Assembly (NCBI RefSeq): GCF_040654195.1
Contig: NZ_JBFAHM010000004.1
Location: 1 to 64,000, forward strand
Length of the DNA stretch: 64,000 nt
DNA from: Hamadaea sp013361475
GTDB lineage: Bacteria; Actinomycetota; Actinomycetes; Mycobacteriales; Micromonosporaceae
Reading direction: 5' to 3'
Of this stretch, positions 24,249 to 32,173 are shown piece by piece. The stretch's first letter is position 1; every line of letters starts with the position of its first letter. Both the position numbers and the translations under genes were made by a program. The notes beneath the pieces are model-generated. The model made no database searches and was not told the origin of the DNA. It was given only the letters and a program-made list of their open reading frames with translations.

Positions 24249-25463
24249 TCAGCGTACGGTCGCGGGCGTCGGCACCGGGTCCGGGCGCGCGACGTCGAAG
24301 GTGGACGGACGACGGCGGGCCAGCGCGGTCGCGGCGGCCAGCACGAGCAGCGCTGAGAGGCTCATCGCGGCGCCGGCCCACAGCGTGGCGGCGTACCCGA
24401 GACCGGCGGTGATCGTGACGCCGCCCAGCCACGCCCCGAGCGCGTTGCCGACGTTGAAGGCCGCGATGTTGGAGCCGGACGCCAGCGTCGGGGCCTGGCC
24501 CGCGTACTTCATGATCCGCATCTGGAGGCCGGGCGCGGTCGCGAAGCCGAACGCCCCCATCAGGAACAGCGCGATCACGGTCAGGACCTGGTTCGACGCC
24601 GTCATCGCGAAGACCGCCATCACCGCGGTCAGTCCGGCGAGGACGACCGCGAGCGTACGCGGGATCGACCGGTCGGCGCCCCGGCCGCCCAGCGAGTTGC
24701 CGACGAACAGACCGGCGCCGAACAGGACCAGCAGCCACGGCACCGTCGCGGTGGCGAAGCCGCTGACCGCCGTCAGCGTGTACGCGATGTAGGTGAACGC
24801 CCCGAACATGCCGCCGAAGCCGAGCACCGTCATCAGCAGCGAGAACCAGACCTGCGGTTCGGTGAAGGCGCGCAGCTCGTGCCGCAGCCCGGCGGAGCCG
24901 CTGGTCGACGTGTGCGCCGGGACCAGGGCCGCCACCCCGATCAGGGCGACGACGCCGATGCCGGTGATCGCCCAGAAGGTGGCCCGCCAGCCGAGCTGCT
25001 GGCCGAGGAAGGTGCCGAACGGTACGCCGAGCACGTTGGCGGCGGTCAGCCCGGTGAACATCATCGCGATCGCGCCCGCCCGACGGGACGGCTCGACCAG
25101 CCCGGCCGCGACGACCGATCCGATGCCGAAGAACGCGCCGTGACTGAGTGCGGCCAGAACCCGGCCCGCCATCATCACCTCGTACGTCCCGGCCAGCGCC
25201 GAGGTCAGGTTGCCCGCGATGAACAACGCCATCAGCCCGATGAGGACCTGTTTGCGGCCGAACCGGGTGACCGCGGCGGTGAGCCCGATCGCCCCGACCG
25301 CCACCGCCAGGGCGTACCCGGAGATCAGCCAGCCCGCGACCGACTCGGTCACCCGGAAATCGGCGGCCACCTCCGGCAGCAGACCCATGATCACGAACTC
25401 GGTCAGGCCGATGCCGAACCCGCCGATGGCGAGCGCGAGCAGGCCGAGAGGCATCTTGCGCAT
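24249..25463 (-). CDS. MFS transporter, DHA1 family (arabinose/drug efflux type)
   Basis: 404-residue membrane transporter with 12 predicted helices: MRKMPLGLLALAIGGFGIG with the TEFVIMGLLPEVAADF motif common to AraJ/DHA1 proteins, the inter-helix motif AVTRFGRKQVLIG, and GTFLGQQLGWRATFW. DHA1 members export drugs or sugars. The start ATG 25463 (MRKMPLG) is chosen; an internal ATG at 25454 is possible. Divergent MarR gene at 25530 probably controls it, a common resistance-pump arrangement. Confidence 0.92.
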   Translation of the reverse strand: MRKMPLGLLALAIGGFGIGLTEFVIMGLLPEVAADFRVTESVAGWLISGYALAVAVGAIGLTAAVTRFGRKQVLIGLMALFIAGNLTSALAGTYEVMMAGRVLAALSHGAFFGIGSVVAAGLVEPSRRAGAIAMMFTGLTAANVLGVPFGTFLGQQLGWRATFWAITGIGVVALIGVAALVPAHTSTSGSAGLRHELRAFTEPQVWFSLLMTVLGFGGMFGAFTYIAYTLTAVSGFATATVPWLLVLFGAGLFVGNSLGGRGADRSIPRTLAVVLAGLTAVMAVFAMTASNQVLTVIALFLMGAFGFATAPGLQMRIMKYAGQAPTLASGSNIAAFNVGNALGAWLGGVTITAGLGYAATLWAGAAMSLSALLVLAAATALARRRPSTFDVARPDPVPTPATVR

Positions 25464-25529
25464 GAACCGATAGTTGCACGCGCCGTATATCCGCGCAAGC
25501 GTGCTCCTGCTCACTGGTACTATCGAGGC
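25464..25529. promoter_or_regulatory. MFS/MarR divergent control region
   Basis: 66 bases between divergent starts. GATAGT at about 25469 and ACTATC at about 25519 form an outer inverted pair, and a GC-rich imperfect dyad (TTGCACGCGCCG against CGCGCAAG) lies near the middle around TATA (25475-25501). This is a likely MarR operator/promoter region; exact half-sites are uncertain. Confidence 0.45.
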
Positions 25530-25991
25530 ATGGGGATCGGCGATGACGCCGTAGAGATCCGAGCACAGGGCTGGCGTACGCTCGCCGCGCTGCACGGGCT
25601 CATCGACACGGCGCTGGAGAAGGCGCTCCAGACCCGGCACAACCTGTCGGTGGTGGAGTTCACCGTGCTGGACGCGCTGTCGCGCCAGGACGGCTGGCAC
25701 ATGCGCATGCAGCAGCTGTCCCGGGCGGCGGCGCTGTCGAGCAGTGCGACGACCCGGCTGGTGAACCGGCTGGAGGAGCGCGGGCTGCTGACTCGCGTGT
25801 TGTGCCAGGACGACCGCCGGGGCATCTACACCGAACTGACCCCTCAGGGGTCGAAACTGCTCGACCAGGCGCGGCCGACGCACGACGACGTCCTCGCGGG
25901 CGCCCTGGCCGACGCCGAGCGCCTGCCCGAACTGGCGCCGCTGGTCGGCGCCCTGCACCGGCTGCCCGCGCAGGACGCCGTGCGCGCCTAG
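25530..25991 (+). CDS. MarR-family regulator of the MFS gene
   Basis: 153-residue MarR protein: MGIGDDAVEIRAQGWRTLAAL, helix-turn-helix (MQQLSRAAALSSSATTRLVNRLEERGLLTR) and wing (LCQDDRRGIYTELTPQG). It is divergent from the DHA1 transporter and presumably represses it until a ligand binds. ATG 25530 is preceded by a weak GAGG. Its stop overlaps the stop of the convergent MaoC gene by 4 bases. Confidence 0.93.
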   Translation: MGIGDDAVEIRAQGWRTLAALHGLIDTALEKALQTRHNLSVVEFTVLDALSRQDGWHMRMQQLSRAAALSSSATTRLVNRLEERGLLTRVLCQDDRRGIYTELTPQGSKLLDQARPTHDDVLAGALADAERLPELAPLVGALHRLPAQDAVRA

Positions 25992-26467
25992 GCGGCGCTC
26001 TCCTCGGGTTCGTGCACGAGCAGCACGATCTCTCCGGTCGCCGCCTTCTGGATCTTCTCGCCGGTCTCCACTTCGTAGACCAGGCCCAGCACCAGCTCGG
26101 TGAAGCCACGCGGGCGCGGGCGATGCCCGGTCAGCGTGGCCGAGAGGCGTACGCGTGACCCGACCGGCACGGCGGCGCGCAGCTTCAGCTCCCGCAGTCC
26201 CTGGTTGACCATCATGTCGATGCCGTCGATGACGAACACCTCGCCGATCAGCGACGGCGCCAGCGAGATCGTCAGGAAGCCGTGCGCGATGGTGCCGCCG
26301 TACGGCCCGGCCGCCGCCCGCTCCGGGTCGACGTGGATCCACTGGTGGTCCCAGGTCGCGTCGGCGAACAGGTCGACCTGCTTCTGCGTGATCTCGTGCC
26401 AGGAGCTGGTGCCGAGCGGTTCGCCGAGCTGGGCGGCGAGGTCGCGGACGTGGATGGTCTGGGTCAT
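25988..26467 (-). CDS. MaoC-like dehydratase (hotdog fold)
   Basis: 159-residue MaoC/(R)-enoyl-CoA hydratase-like protein. The hydratase motif is present: DATWDHQWIHVDPERAAAGPYGGTIAHGFLTISL, with catalytic D and H positions. It would hydrate trans-2-enoyl-CoA in fatty-acid or polyketide/PHA pathways. The start MTQTIHVRDLAAQLGE at 26467 gives full family length. It is single, between a MarR gene and a DUF3040 gene, so its pathway partner is not visible here. Confidence 0.93.
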   Translation of the reverse strand: MTQTIHVRDLAAQLGEPLGTSSWHEITQKQVDLFADATWDHQWIHVDPERAAAGPYGGTIAHGFLTISLAPSLIGEVFVIDGIDMMVNQGLRELKLRAAVPVGSRVRLSATLTGHRPRPRGFTELVLGLVYEVETGEKIQKAATGEIVLLVHEPEESAA

Positions 26468-26525
26468 CGGCTGATCCTACGGCCCGGCTCACCACGGTCG
26501 GCGTGTGGTTCCCCGGCCGTGGCGA

Positions 26526-26771
26526 TCAGTTCCTGGTGTACCAGAGTCGTGCGGTCACCGACATCAGGATGACCGCGACGATGACGGCGATCAGCGCGCC
26601 CGCCGTGACGGCGAGCAACGGCATCACGCACCACATCGCGAAGCACACGAATAGCGGCCAGCGACCGGGTGGCGGCTCACCCCGGGACAGGGCGACCGCC
26701 AGCCGGGGACTGCTGGCTTCCAGATTCCGTTCGATCTCGGCGAGCTGACGTCGCTCCTCGCTGGTGAGCAC
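26526..26771 (-). CDS. DUF3040 membrane protein
   Basis: 81-residue actinobacterial DUF3040 protein: LTSEERRQLAEIERNLEASSPRLA near the N-terminus, then two transmembrane helices (WPLFVCFAMWCVMPLLAV and TAGALIAVIVAVILMSV). The GTG at 26771 has GGAGGG about 8 bases upstream. Function unknown in this family. Monocistronic. Confidence 0.88.
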   Translation of the reverse strand: MLTSEERRQLAEIERNLEASSPRLAVALSRGEPPPGRWPLFVCFAMWCVMPLLAVTAGALIAVIVAVILMSVTARLWYTRN

Positions 26772-26867
26772 CGCGAACTCCCTCCGGGGTGACCGTGCGT
26801 TGCCGCGACATACCCGCATCGGGGCGTACGCACACCCCGCGTGGTCAGCTCGGCACAGTCGGCGGGA

Positions 26868-28106
26868 TCAGCCGGTGATACGGAATACCAACGGTTGTGG
26901 CGTCAACTCTCCCGACGGCGTACGCACCGCGACGGTCGCCGCGTGCGAACCACCGCTGGTGGGCAGCGGCCACACCGGGTCCGCCCCGTCGACCACATGC
27001 CGTTCGCCGTCGTACTGCACGGCGTACCCGATGGTGTAGGGGTGGCGGCTGGTGAACCGCGTGGCCGCAGTGCCGCCGCGGACGTCGACGCTGATCCCGA
27101 TCTCCGCGAGGTCGGGGTAGACGTCCTGGGGCGAGCCGACGAGCAGCTGGCTGGGCCGCAGCTCGTGCTGGAAGTGCGGGACGAACGGCGGTTGGGCCCA
27201 GGTCGCGCCGGTCGTGCTGACCTGGTGGAAGTAGGTGAACCACCAAGCCGCGACGTCCGGCCTCATCGGACCGTCGGCCGCGAGCAGCGCGGGCTGCCGG
27301 CCGTCGGCGAGGGCGGCCTGAAGCTCCAGTGTGGAGAGAGGGGCGACGTCGAAGCTCCAGTAGGCGCCGTTCTGGCCGTCGAGCACGACCCACTGCCCGA
27401 AGTCGTCGATCCAGGCCTCGCTGACCACGTGGCCCTTGCCCCATCCGGCGTGGAAGTCCCGCTGTCGCAGGCTGAGCCGCCGTGCCGGGATGCCGGATGC
27501 GTTGAGGGCGTGGGACAGCACGGTGCTGTACTCGACACAGGCGAACCGCAGCCCGTCCTCGTCGACGTGCCGCAGAACGTCGACGGCGTCCTCGTCGGCA
27601 CCGACGTGGTCGTTGGCGTGTTCCCAGCGGTCCGTCACCCAGTGGAGCAGCGTGACCGCCCGTTCCCAGGAGGAGCCCGACAGCTCCGGCAACAGTGGGC
27701 GGAGCTGTTCCTCCCGCTCGGGCGTCGTGCGGAACAACTCCAGCGGCAGTTTCGGCGTCAGCGACGGCCACACGACGATCTCGAGCGGCGCGGGCGGCAG
27801 GTTCGCGGTCAGCTTGGCCTGCAATTGCGGCCAGTCGGGCTCCGCCCCGAACGCTCGCTCGAGTTCGCCGTCGAACAACTCGGGCTGGAAGAACCCGCCG
27901 TCCAGCGCCTCGAACAGGAAGTCCCGGGCCTCGTCCGCGCGTCCCAGGCGGGCGGCGGCGATCGCGCACCCCGGCGCCCACATGCGCCCCCAATGCTCGT
28001 CGGTACGCAGTCGCGGCACGAGCAGGAGAAGGCCTTCGTCGTCCTCGGCGCGCATCAGGTCCTCGGCCTGTACGCGAAGCTGCACACCGTCGGTCATGGG
28101 CGTCAT
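26868..28106 (-). CDS. Transglutaminase-like protein
   Basis: 412-residue protein with a transglutaminase-like core. The catalytic triad is visible: C in RFACVEYSTVLSHALN, H in GKGHVVSEAWI and D in WVVLDGQNG. Upstream is a TPR-like helical region (~10-60: APGCAIAAARLGRADEARDFL). The C-terminal ~130 residues look like a beta-rich, secreted-style domain, but no signal peptide is evident. It may hydrolyse or transfer acyl groups; a substrate cannot be inferred. ATG 28106 or 28097 could be the start (MTPMTDG). Confidence 0.85.
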   Translation of the reverse strand: MTPMTDGVQLRVQAEDLMRAEDDEGLLLLVPRLRTDEHWGRMWAPGCAIAAARLGRADEARDFLFEALDGGFFQPELFDGELERAFGAEPDWPQLQAKLTANLPPAPLEIVVWPSLTPKLPLELFRTTPEREEQLRPLLPELSGSSWERAVTLLHWVTDRWEHANDHVGADEDAVDVLRHVDEDGLRFACVEYSTVLSHALNASGIPARRLSLRQRDFHAGWGKGHVVSEAWIDDFGQWVVLDGQNGAYWSFDVAPLSTLELQAALADGRQPALLAADGPMRPDVAAWWFTYFHQVSTTGATWAQPPFVPHFQHELRPSQLLVGSPQDVYPDLAEIGISVDVRGGTAATRFTSRHPYTIGYAVQYDGERHVVDGADPVWPLPTSGGSHAATVAVRTPSGELTPQPLVFRITG

Positions 28107-28231
28107 TCTGCCGCGTCGGCGGCTTCCTTCGCCGCCCCGGCGGCCGCGGCCCCGGCGCGCGCGTTTGGCGGCGCCGGCCCGCGCGCTTCGGGGCACCAGC
28201 CCGGGGTTCGGCGGTGCCAGGGCGCTACGGC

Positions 28232-28284
28232 GTTGATCTTGGCGAGAAAGGTTGCTGGAGCGACCCTGACTTGCCTAGATCAAC
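28232..28284 (-). terminator. GATC-based hairpin after the TetR gene
   Basis: GTTGATCTTGGC (28232-28243) pairs with GCCTAGATCAAC (28273-28284) with one mismatch, and the loop contains a second small stem (GGTTGC/GCGACC). It begins at the TetR stop codon on the minus strand and lies upstream of the transglutaminase-like gene. Probable terminator, like 11715-11766 and 39892-39964. Confidence 0.55.
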
Positions 28285-28873
28285 TCTTCGGCGCAGTGTC
28301 GTAGCCGCGGACGGTCGCGGCGAGCGCGTCCAGCCACAGCCGTCGCGCCCGAGCCGGATCGCCGAGGAATCCCTTGAGCTCCAGCGAGGCGAGGCCGTGG
28401 ACGAGCGCCCACAGGTGGCGGCCGACGTCGACCGGTTCGTGGTCGCCGAGCCGGCCGGAGGCGGCGGCGCGGCGCAGCGTACGCAGCACCCGGTCGAAGC
28501 TGCGGTAGTAGAGCGCCTGGGTGTCGTGGTCGAGGTCGACGCCCTCGCCGAGGTAGATGCCGTAGACGTGCGGGCGTTCGAGGGCGGCGGCCCGGTAGGC
28601 GAGCACCAGCTCGGGCAGCTCGTCGAGGGGCTCGTCCTGCTCGGGGACCGCCTCGTGATGACGCCGCATCGTCTCGGCCGCCTCCTGGGCGAGGGCGGTC
28701 AGCAGGCCGTTCTTGTCGCCGAACAGGCTGTAGACGGCCCGGGTGCTGGTCCCGGCCTCGTCGGCCACCCGCCGGACGCTGATCGCCGCCGGTCCCTCGC
28801 TGTGCAGCGTCGCGGCGGCCGCGGTCAGCAACGCCTCCCGGGTCTGATCGCCGTGTTCCTTCGGTCGTCCCAC
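28280..28873 (-). CDS. TetR-family regulator
   Basis: 197-residue regulator: N-terminal helix-turn-helix (~10-58: REALLTAAAATLHSEGPAAISVRRVADEAGTSTRAVYSLFGDKNGLL read in parts) and an all-helical ligand domain typical of TetR_C_33-like members. Divergent from the FAD monooxygenase gene at 28956 across a palindrome, so it is the likely repressor of that enzyme and itself, with the enzyme's substrate or a related compound as inducer. Its stop is within the 28232-28284 hairpin. Confidence 0.94.
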   Translation of the reverse strand: MGRPKEHGDQTREALLTAAAATLHSEGPAAISVRRVADEAGTSTRAVYSLFGDKNGLLTALAQEAAETMRRHHEAVPEQDEPLDELPELVLAYRAAALERPHVYGIYLGEGVDLDHDTQALYYRSFDRVLRTLRRAAASGRLGDHEPVDVGRHLWALVHGLASLELKGFLGDPARARRLWLDALAATVRGYDTAPKS

Positions 28874-28895
28874 GCTCGACAGGATAGCGCAACGG

Positions 28896-28920
28896 TGTTA
28901 CGTTACGTCGTAACGAAACA
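28896..28920. promoter_or_regulatory. TetR operator candidate
   Basis: Perfect core CGTTACG-T-CGTAACG (28901-28915), extended to 12-base arms with one mismatch (TGTTA against AAACA). Located 23 bases before the TetR ATG (28873) and 36 before the monooxygenase ATG (28956). A spacer of 1 and palindrome of 25 are normal for TetR sites. Confidence 0.7.
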
Positions 28921-28955
28921 GTGTCACGAAACTCTGCCGTGAACGGGGAGGGGTC

Positions 28956-30185
28956 ATGAAGTACGACGTCGTGATCGTGGGGACGCGGGTGGCCGGGGCG
29001 GCGACCGCGCTGCTGCTCGCCCGGCAAGGCGTACGCGTGCTCGCGGTGGATCGGGCGCGCGCCGGGACCGACACGCTGTCCACCCACCAGATCCAGCTGC
29101 CGGGCGGCGCTCGGCTGAAGCAGTGGGGTCTGCTCGACCGGGTCATCGCGACGGGCTGCCCGCCCGCGTCCTCGGTCCGGTTCGACAGCGGGTACGCCGT
29201 GCTCACCGGCGACTATCCGGAGACGGGCGGGGTCGGCGCCGTCTACAGCCCCCGGCGTACGCTGCTCGACCGCCTGCTGCAGGAGGCGGCGGCCGAAGCG
29301 GGCGCCATCGTGCGCGACGGCTTCGTCATCGAAGGTGTGCGTACTGGGCGGGACGGGCGGGTCGTCGGCCTCCGGGGTGCGGCCAAGGGCGGCGTCGCCG
29401 AGGACATCGAAGCCGACCTGGTCATCGGGGCGGACGGCAAGCACTCCACCGTCGCCCAGGCCGTCGGCGCGGCGACCTATCTCGACCGGGGTGCCACGGC
29501 GGCGGCGTGTTACGCGTACTTCGCGGGGCTGCCCGTCTCCGGCGGCGAGGTCTACATCCGGCCCGACCGCATGGTCGGGCTGTGGCCGACCAACGGCGGG
29601 CTCACCATCGTCTTCCTCTCCGTTCCGGCGCCCCGGTTCGCCGCGATGCGCTCCGATCTGGACAGTGCCTTCCGGGAACTGGTCGGCGGAGTCGCCGACC
29701 TCGGCCCTCGGCTGGCCGCGGCGACCCAGGCGGAACGCCTACGCGCCACACCGGATCTGCCGAACCGGTTCCGTATGCCGCACGGGCCGGGCTGGGCGCT
29801 GGTGGGCGACGCCGGCGTCGTCATGGATCCGTGCACCGGCCTCGGCATCGGACACGCCTTGCACGATGCCGAGCTGTTCAGCGAAGCCGTCGTCTCCGGC
29901 GACTTCGCCCGGGCGCACCGGGTGCGCGACGCGTACCGCCGGCCGGTCTTCGACTTGACGACGCGGCTGGCGGCGCATCGGCCGGACCCGACCGGCGCCG
30001 TGCTGTTCCCGGCGATCGCCCGCGATCCCCGCGTCGTCACGGAGTTCCTGGGCGTCCTGACCGGGATCACGCCGCCGGACCGGTTCTTCCGGCCCGGACG
30101 GCTGCGCCACATCGTCGGCTGGCGTGGACTCGGCCGCCTCGCCCGTACGCGCCTCACCGGCGACCGGGCGGTCGTCGACGCGTAG
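28956..30185 (+). CDS. FAD-dependent monooxygenase/oxidoreductase
   Basis: 409-residue flavoprotein of the PHBH/geranylgeranyl-reductase-like class. N-terminal Rossmann motif VVIVGTRVAGAATALLLARQG (GxGxxG-like, with T in place of G), second FAD motif VGDAGVVMDPCTGLGIGHALHDA, and an intermediate segment ADLVIGADGKHSTVAQ. It probably hydroxylates or oxidises a small hydrophobic compound with NAD(P)H. Gene is divergent from a TetR and thus likely inducible. Ribosome-binding sequence GGGGAGGGG precedes ATG 28956. Confidence 0.92.
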   Translation: MKYDVVIVGTRVAGAATALLLARQGVRVLAVDRARAGTDTLSTHQIQLPGGARLKQWGLLDRVIATGCPPASSVRFDSGYAVLTGDYPETGGVGAVYSPRRTLLDRLLQEAAAEAGAIVRDGFVIEGVRTGRDGRVVGLRGAAKGGVAEDIEADLVIGADGKHSTVAQAVGAATYLDRGATAAACYAYFAGLPVSGGEVYIRPDRMVGLWPTNGGLTIVFLSVPAPRFAAMRSDLDSAFRELVGGVADLGPRLAAATQAERLRATPDLPNRFRMPHGPGWALVGDAGVVMDPCTGLGIGHALHDAELFSEAVVSGDFARAHRVRDAYRRPVFDLTTRLAAHRPDPTGAVLFPAIARDPRVVTEFLGVLTGITPPDRFFRPGRLRHIVGWRGLGRLARTRLTGDRAVVDA

Positions 30186-30323
30186 TCGATCACCTGCTTG
30201 CGAGATCGATCAGGGCGCCGCGGACACGACACCACCACCCACCCGCCCACACGATTCCACCAAGATCACGACCGATGGTTCATGATCGCGCGGAAAGAGG
30301 GGTGGGGAGGAGCGGGGTGGGGG
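30186..30323. other. Convergent spacer with G-rich/C-rich complement
   Basis: 138 bases between the monooxygenase (+) and the RecQ-like gene (-). A C-rich run (CCACCACCCACCCGCCCAC) and a later G-rich run (GGGGTGGGGAGGAGCGGGG) could pair, and a GATCGATC element lies at about 30207. Likely transcription end region; no gene. Confidence 0.35.
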
Positions 30324-31943
30324 TCAGGTGAGGGTTAGCAGGTTGCGGGCTTTGACTGCCTTCAGGGCCAGCGTCCGGTAGCCGACCGACTCGAAGAGCA
30401 CCGTGATCCGGTCCTCCTCTTCGCGCATGACGATGCCGGCGCCCCATTCGGCATGGCGTACGCGGGATTGCACGGCGAAGCCGGTGTCCAGCCCGGCCTT
30501 GTCCTCGGCCGTCCCGGCGGTGCAGGTGTCGCAGTTGCCGCACAACGCGTCCAGCTCCTCGCCGAAGTAGCCGAGGAGGAACTGGCGACGGCAGTCTTCG
30601 GTCTCGGCGTATCCGCGCATCATCTCGACCCGGGTCAGCTCGATCGTGCGCATCTGCTCGGCTTCGGCGGCGGCTGCTTCGACGGCGTCGGCGACGCTCA
30701 CCGACTCCATCCATTCCAGACCGTCGGCGGTGGTGAGGACGGCCAGCGCCTCCTGCAGCAGGTTGACGGAGCGGGTCACGCGCGCCCGGCTGATGTCGAG
30801 CGCCTCGGCGACGTCGTCGAGCTTGATCGGCCCGTCCGCCTCGCGGATGGCCTTGGCGACCTGTCCGATCAGGTCGAGGTCGACCTTGCCCGAGGTGAAG
30901 AACCGGGGCAGCCGGAGGTCTTCGGGGCGGAAGTACAGCACGGCGGTCGCCGCCTGCCCGTCGCGACCGGCCCGGCCGATCTGCTGGTAGTACGAGTCGA
31001 GCGACTCGGCCGGCGCGGCGTGCAGGACGAACCGCACGTCCGGCTTGTCGATGCCCATCCCGAAGGCGGAGGTCGCCACCACGATCGCCCGGTCGGAGTG
31101 CAGGAAGGCGTCGTGCACCTCGGCGCGTTCGGCCGCCGACAGCCCGGCGTGGTAGGCGTACGCCTCTTCACCGGCCTCGCGCAGCGCCTCGGCGTACTCC
31201 TCGGTCTCGCCGCGGGTCTGCACGTAGAGCAGGCCGGGCGGGTCGAGGGCGACGACCCGGTCGACGATCTCGCGCCGCTTCTCCCGTTCGGTGACCTCCC
31301 GCGACACCTCGAGCCGGATGTTGGGCCGGTCGAAGCCCTTGACCAACTCGACCGCGTCGCGCATGGCGAGCCGGTCGAGGATGTCGGCGCGCACCGGCGG
31401 CGACGCGGTCGCGGTGAGCGCGACGACCGTCGGGTGGCCGAGCCGTTCGATGACCTCGCCGAGGCGCAGGTAGTCCGGCCGGAAGTCGTGGCCCCAGGAG
31501 GAGACGCAGTGCGCCTCGTCCACCACGAACAGCGAGGGCTTCGCCTCGGCCAGTTCGGCGACGACCTCGTCCTTGGCGAGCTGTTCGGGCGCGAGGAACA
31601 GGAATTCGGCGGCGCCGGTCTGGAGCGCCTCGAACGAGGCGTCGTTGGCGCGCTCGGACCGGGACGAGTTCACCACGTGCGCGTCCGGCCCGCCGCGTCC
31701 GAGCAGCCCCTTGACCTGGTCGCGTTGCAGCGCGATGAGCGGGGACACGACGATCGTCGGCCCGCCGACCAGCACCGCCGGCACCTGGTAGATCGCCGAC
31801 TTGCCCGAGCCGGTCGGCGAGACCACCAGCGTGTCGCGGCCCGCCACCACGTGCTCCATCGCCTCCGCCTGCGCTGGGCGCAGGCTCTCCCAGCCGAAGG
31901 TGGTCCGGGCTACCTCGCTCAGTCGCTTCAGGGTCTCGCTCAT
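30324..31943 (-). CDS. RecQ-family ATP-dependent DNA helicase
   Basis: 539-residue helicase (3'-5' unwinding, cytosol). Motifs: Q-like FGWESLRPAQAEAM, Walker A SPTGSGKSAIYQVP, DEAHCVSSWGHDFRPDYLRL, TATASPPVRADI, helicase C-terminal YHAGLSAAER and FGMGIDKPDVRFVLHAAPAESLDSYYQQIGRAGRDG (in parts). The RecQ zinc-binding Cys set is CRRQFLLGYFGEEL..CGNCDTC. A short C-terminal Tudor/SH3-like tail ends the protein rather than a full HRDC domain, so this is a shorter RecQ form. Start MSETLKRLSEVARTTF. It ends convergently to the monooxygenase. Confidence 0.94.
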   Translation of the reverse strand: MSETLKRLSEVARTTFGWESLRPAQAEAMEHVVAGRDTLVVSPTGSGKSAIYQVPAVLVGGPTIVVSPLIALQRDQVKGLLGRGGPDAHVVNSSRSERANDASFEALQTGAAEFLFLAPEQLAKDEVVAELAEAKPSLFVVDEAHCVSSWGHDFRPDYLRLGEVIERLGHPTVVALTATASPPVRADILDRLAMRDAVELVKGFDRPNIRLEVSREVTEREKRREIVDRVVALDPPGLLYVQTRGETEEYAEALREAGEEAYAYHAGLSAAERAEVHDAFLHSDRAIVVATSAFGMGIDKPDVRFVLHAAPAESLDSYYQQIGRAGRDGQAATAVLYFRPEDLRLPRFFTSGKVDLDLIGQVAKAIREADGPIKLDDVAEALDISRARVTRSVNLLQEALAVLTTADGLEWMESVSVADAVEAAAAEAEQMRTIELTRVEMMRGYAETEDCRRQFLLGYFGEELDALCGNCDTCTAGTAEDKAGLDTGFAVQSRVRHAEWGAGIVMREEEDRITVLFESVGYRTLALKAVKARNLLTLT

Positions 31944-32056
31944 CGCAGCATCCTCGCACGCGAAATCCAGTTGCCGGTCCGCGGTGGTCCCTGTTTTGCT
32001 CAGCTCGTACGCACAGCGCAGCGACCACGTGAAGTGGCTTGAGGTTGGGAGATCCG

Positions 32057-32173
32057 ATGCGAGGACGTTCTCTGCTCCGTCCGATTCCCGCCTACGCAGA
32101 GGACTTCTCGCTTCGTGTCTACTGTTCGTCCAACTTTGAATCTCGGGATCCTGGCGCATGTCGACGCCGGTAA
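32057..32173 (+). CDS. Leader ORF ahead of tetracycline-resistance gene
   Basis: 38-codon open frame (MRGRSLLRPIPAYAEDF...) with its own GGGAG six bases before ATG 32057. It overlaps the ribosomal-protection gene start (32115) in a different frame and ends at TAA 32171. The hairpin at 32067-32104 is embedded in it. Leader ORFs control tet(M)-class genes by attenuation. I infer such a role from position; the peptide itself has no recognised family. Confidence 0.45.
   Translation: MRGRSLLRPIPAYAEDFSLRVYCSSNFESRDPGACRRR
32067..32104 (+). promoter_or_regulatory. Hairpin sequestering the resistance-gene RBS
   Basis: GTTCTCTGC (32067-32075) pairs with GCAGAGGAC (32096-32104) apart from one G-U pair, loop 20 bases. 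The right arm contains GAGGA (32099-32103), the only plausible ribosome-binding sequence for GTG 32115, so in the folded mRNA it would be hidden. Translation of the leader ORF would open it. This is the geometry of translational attenuation. Confidence 0.5.
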
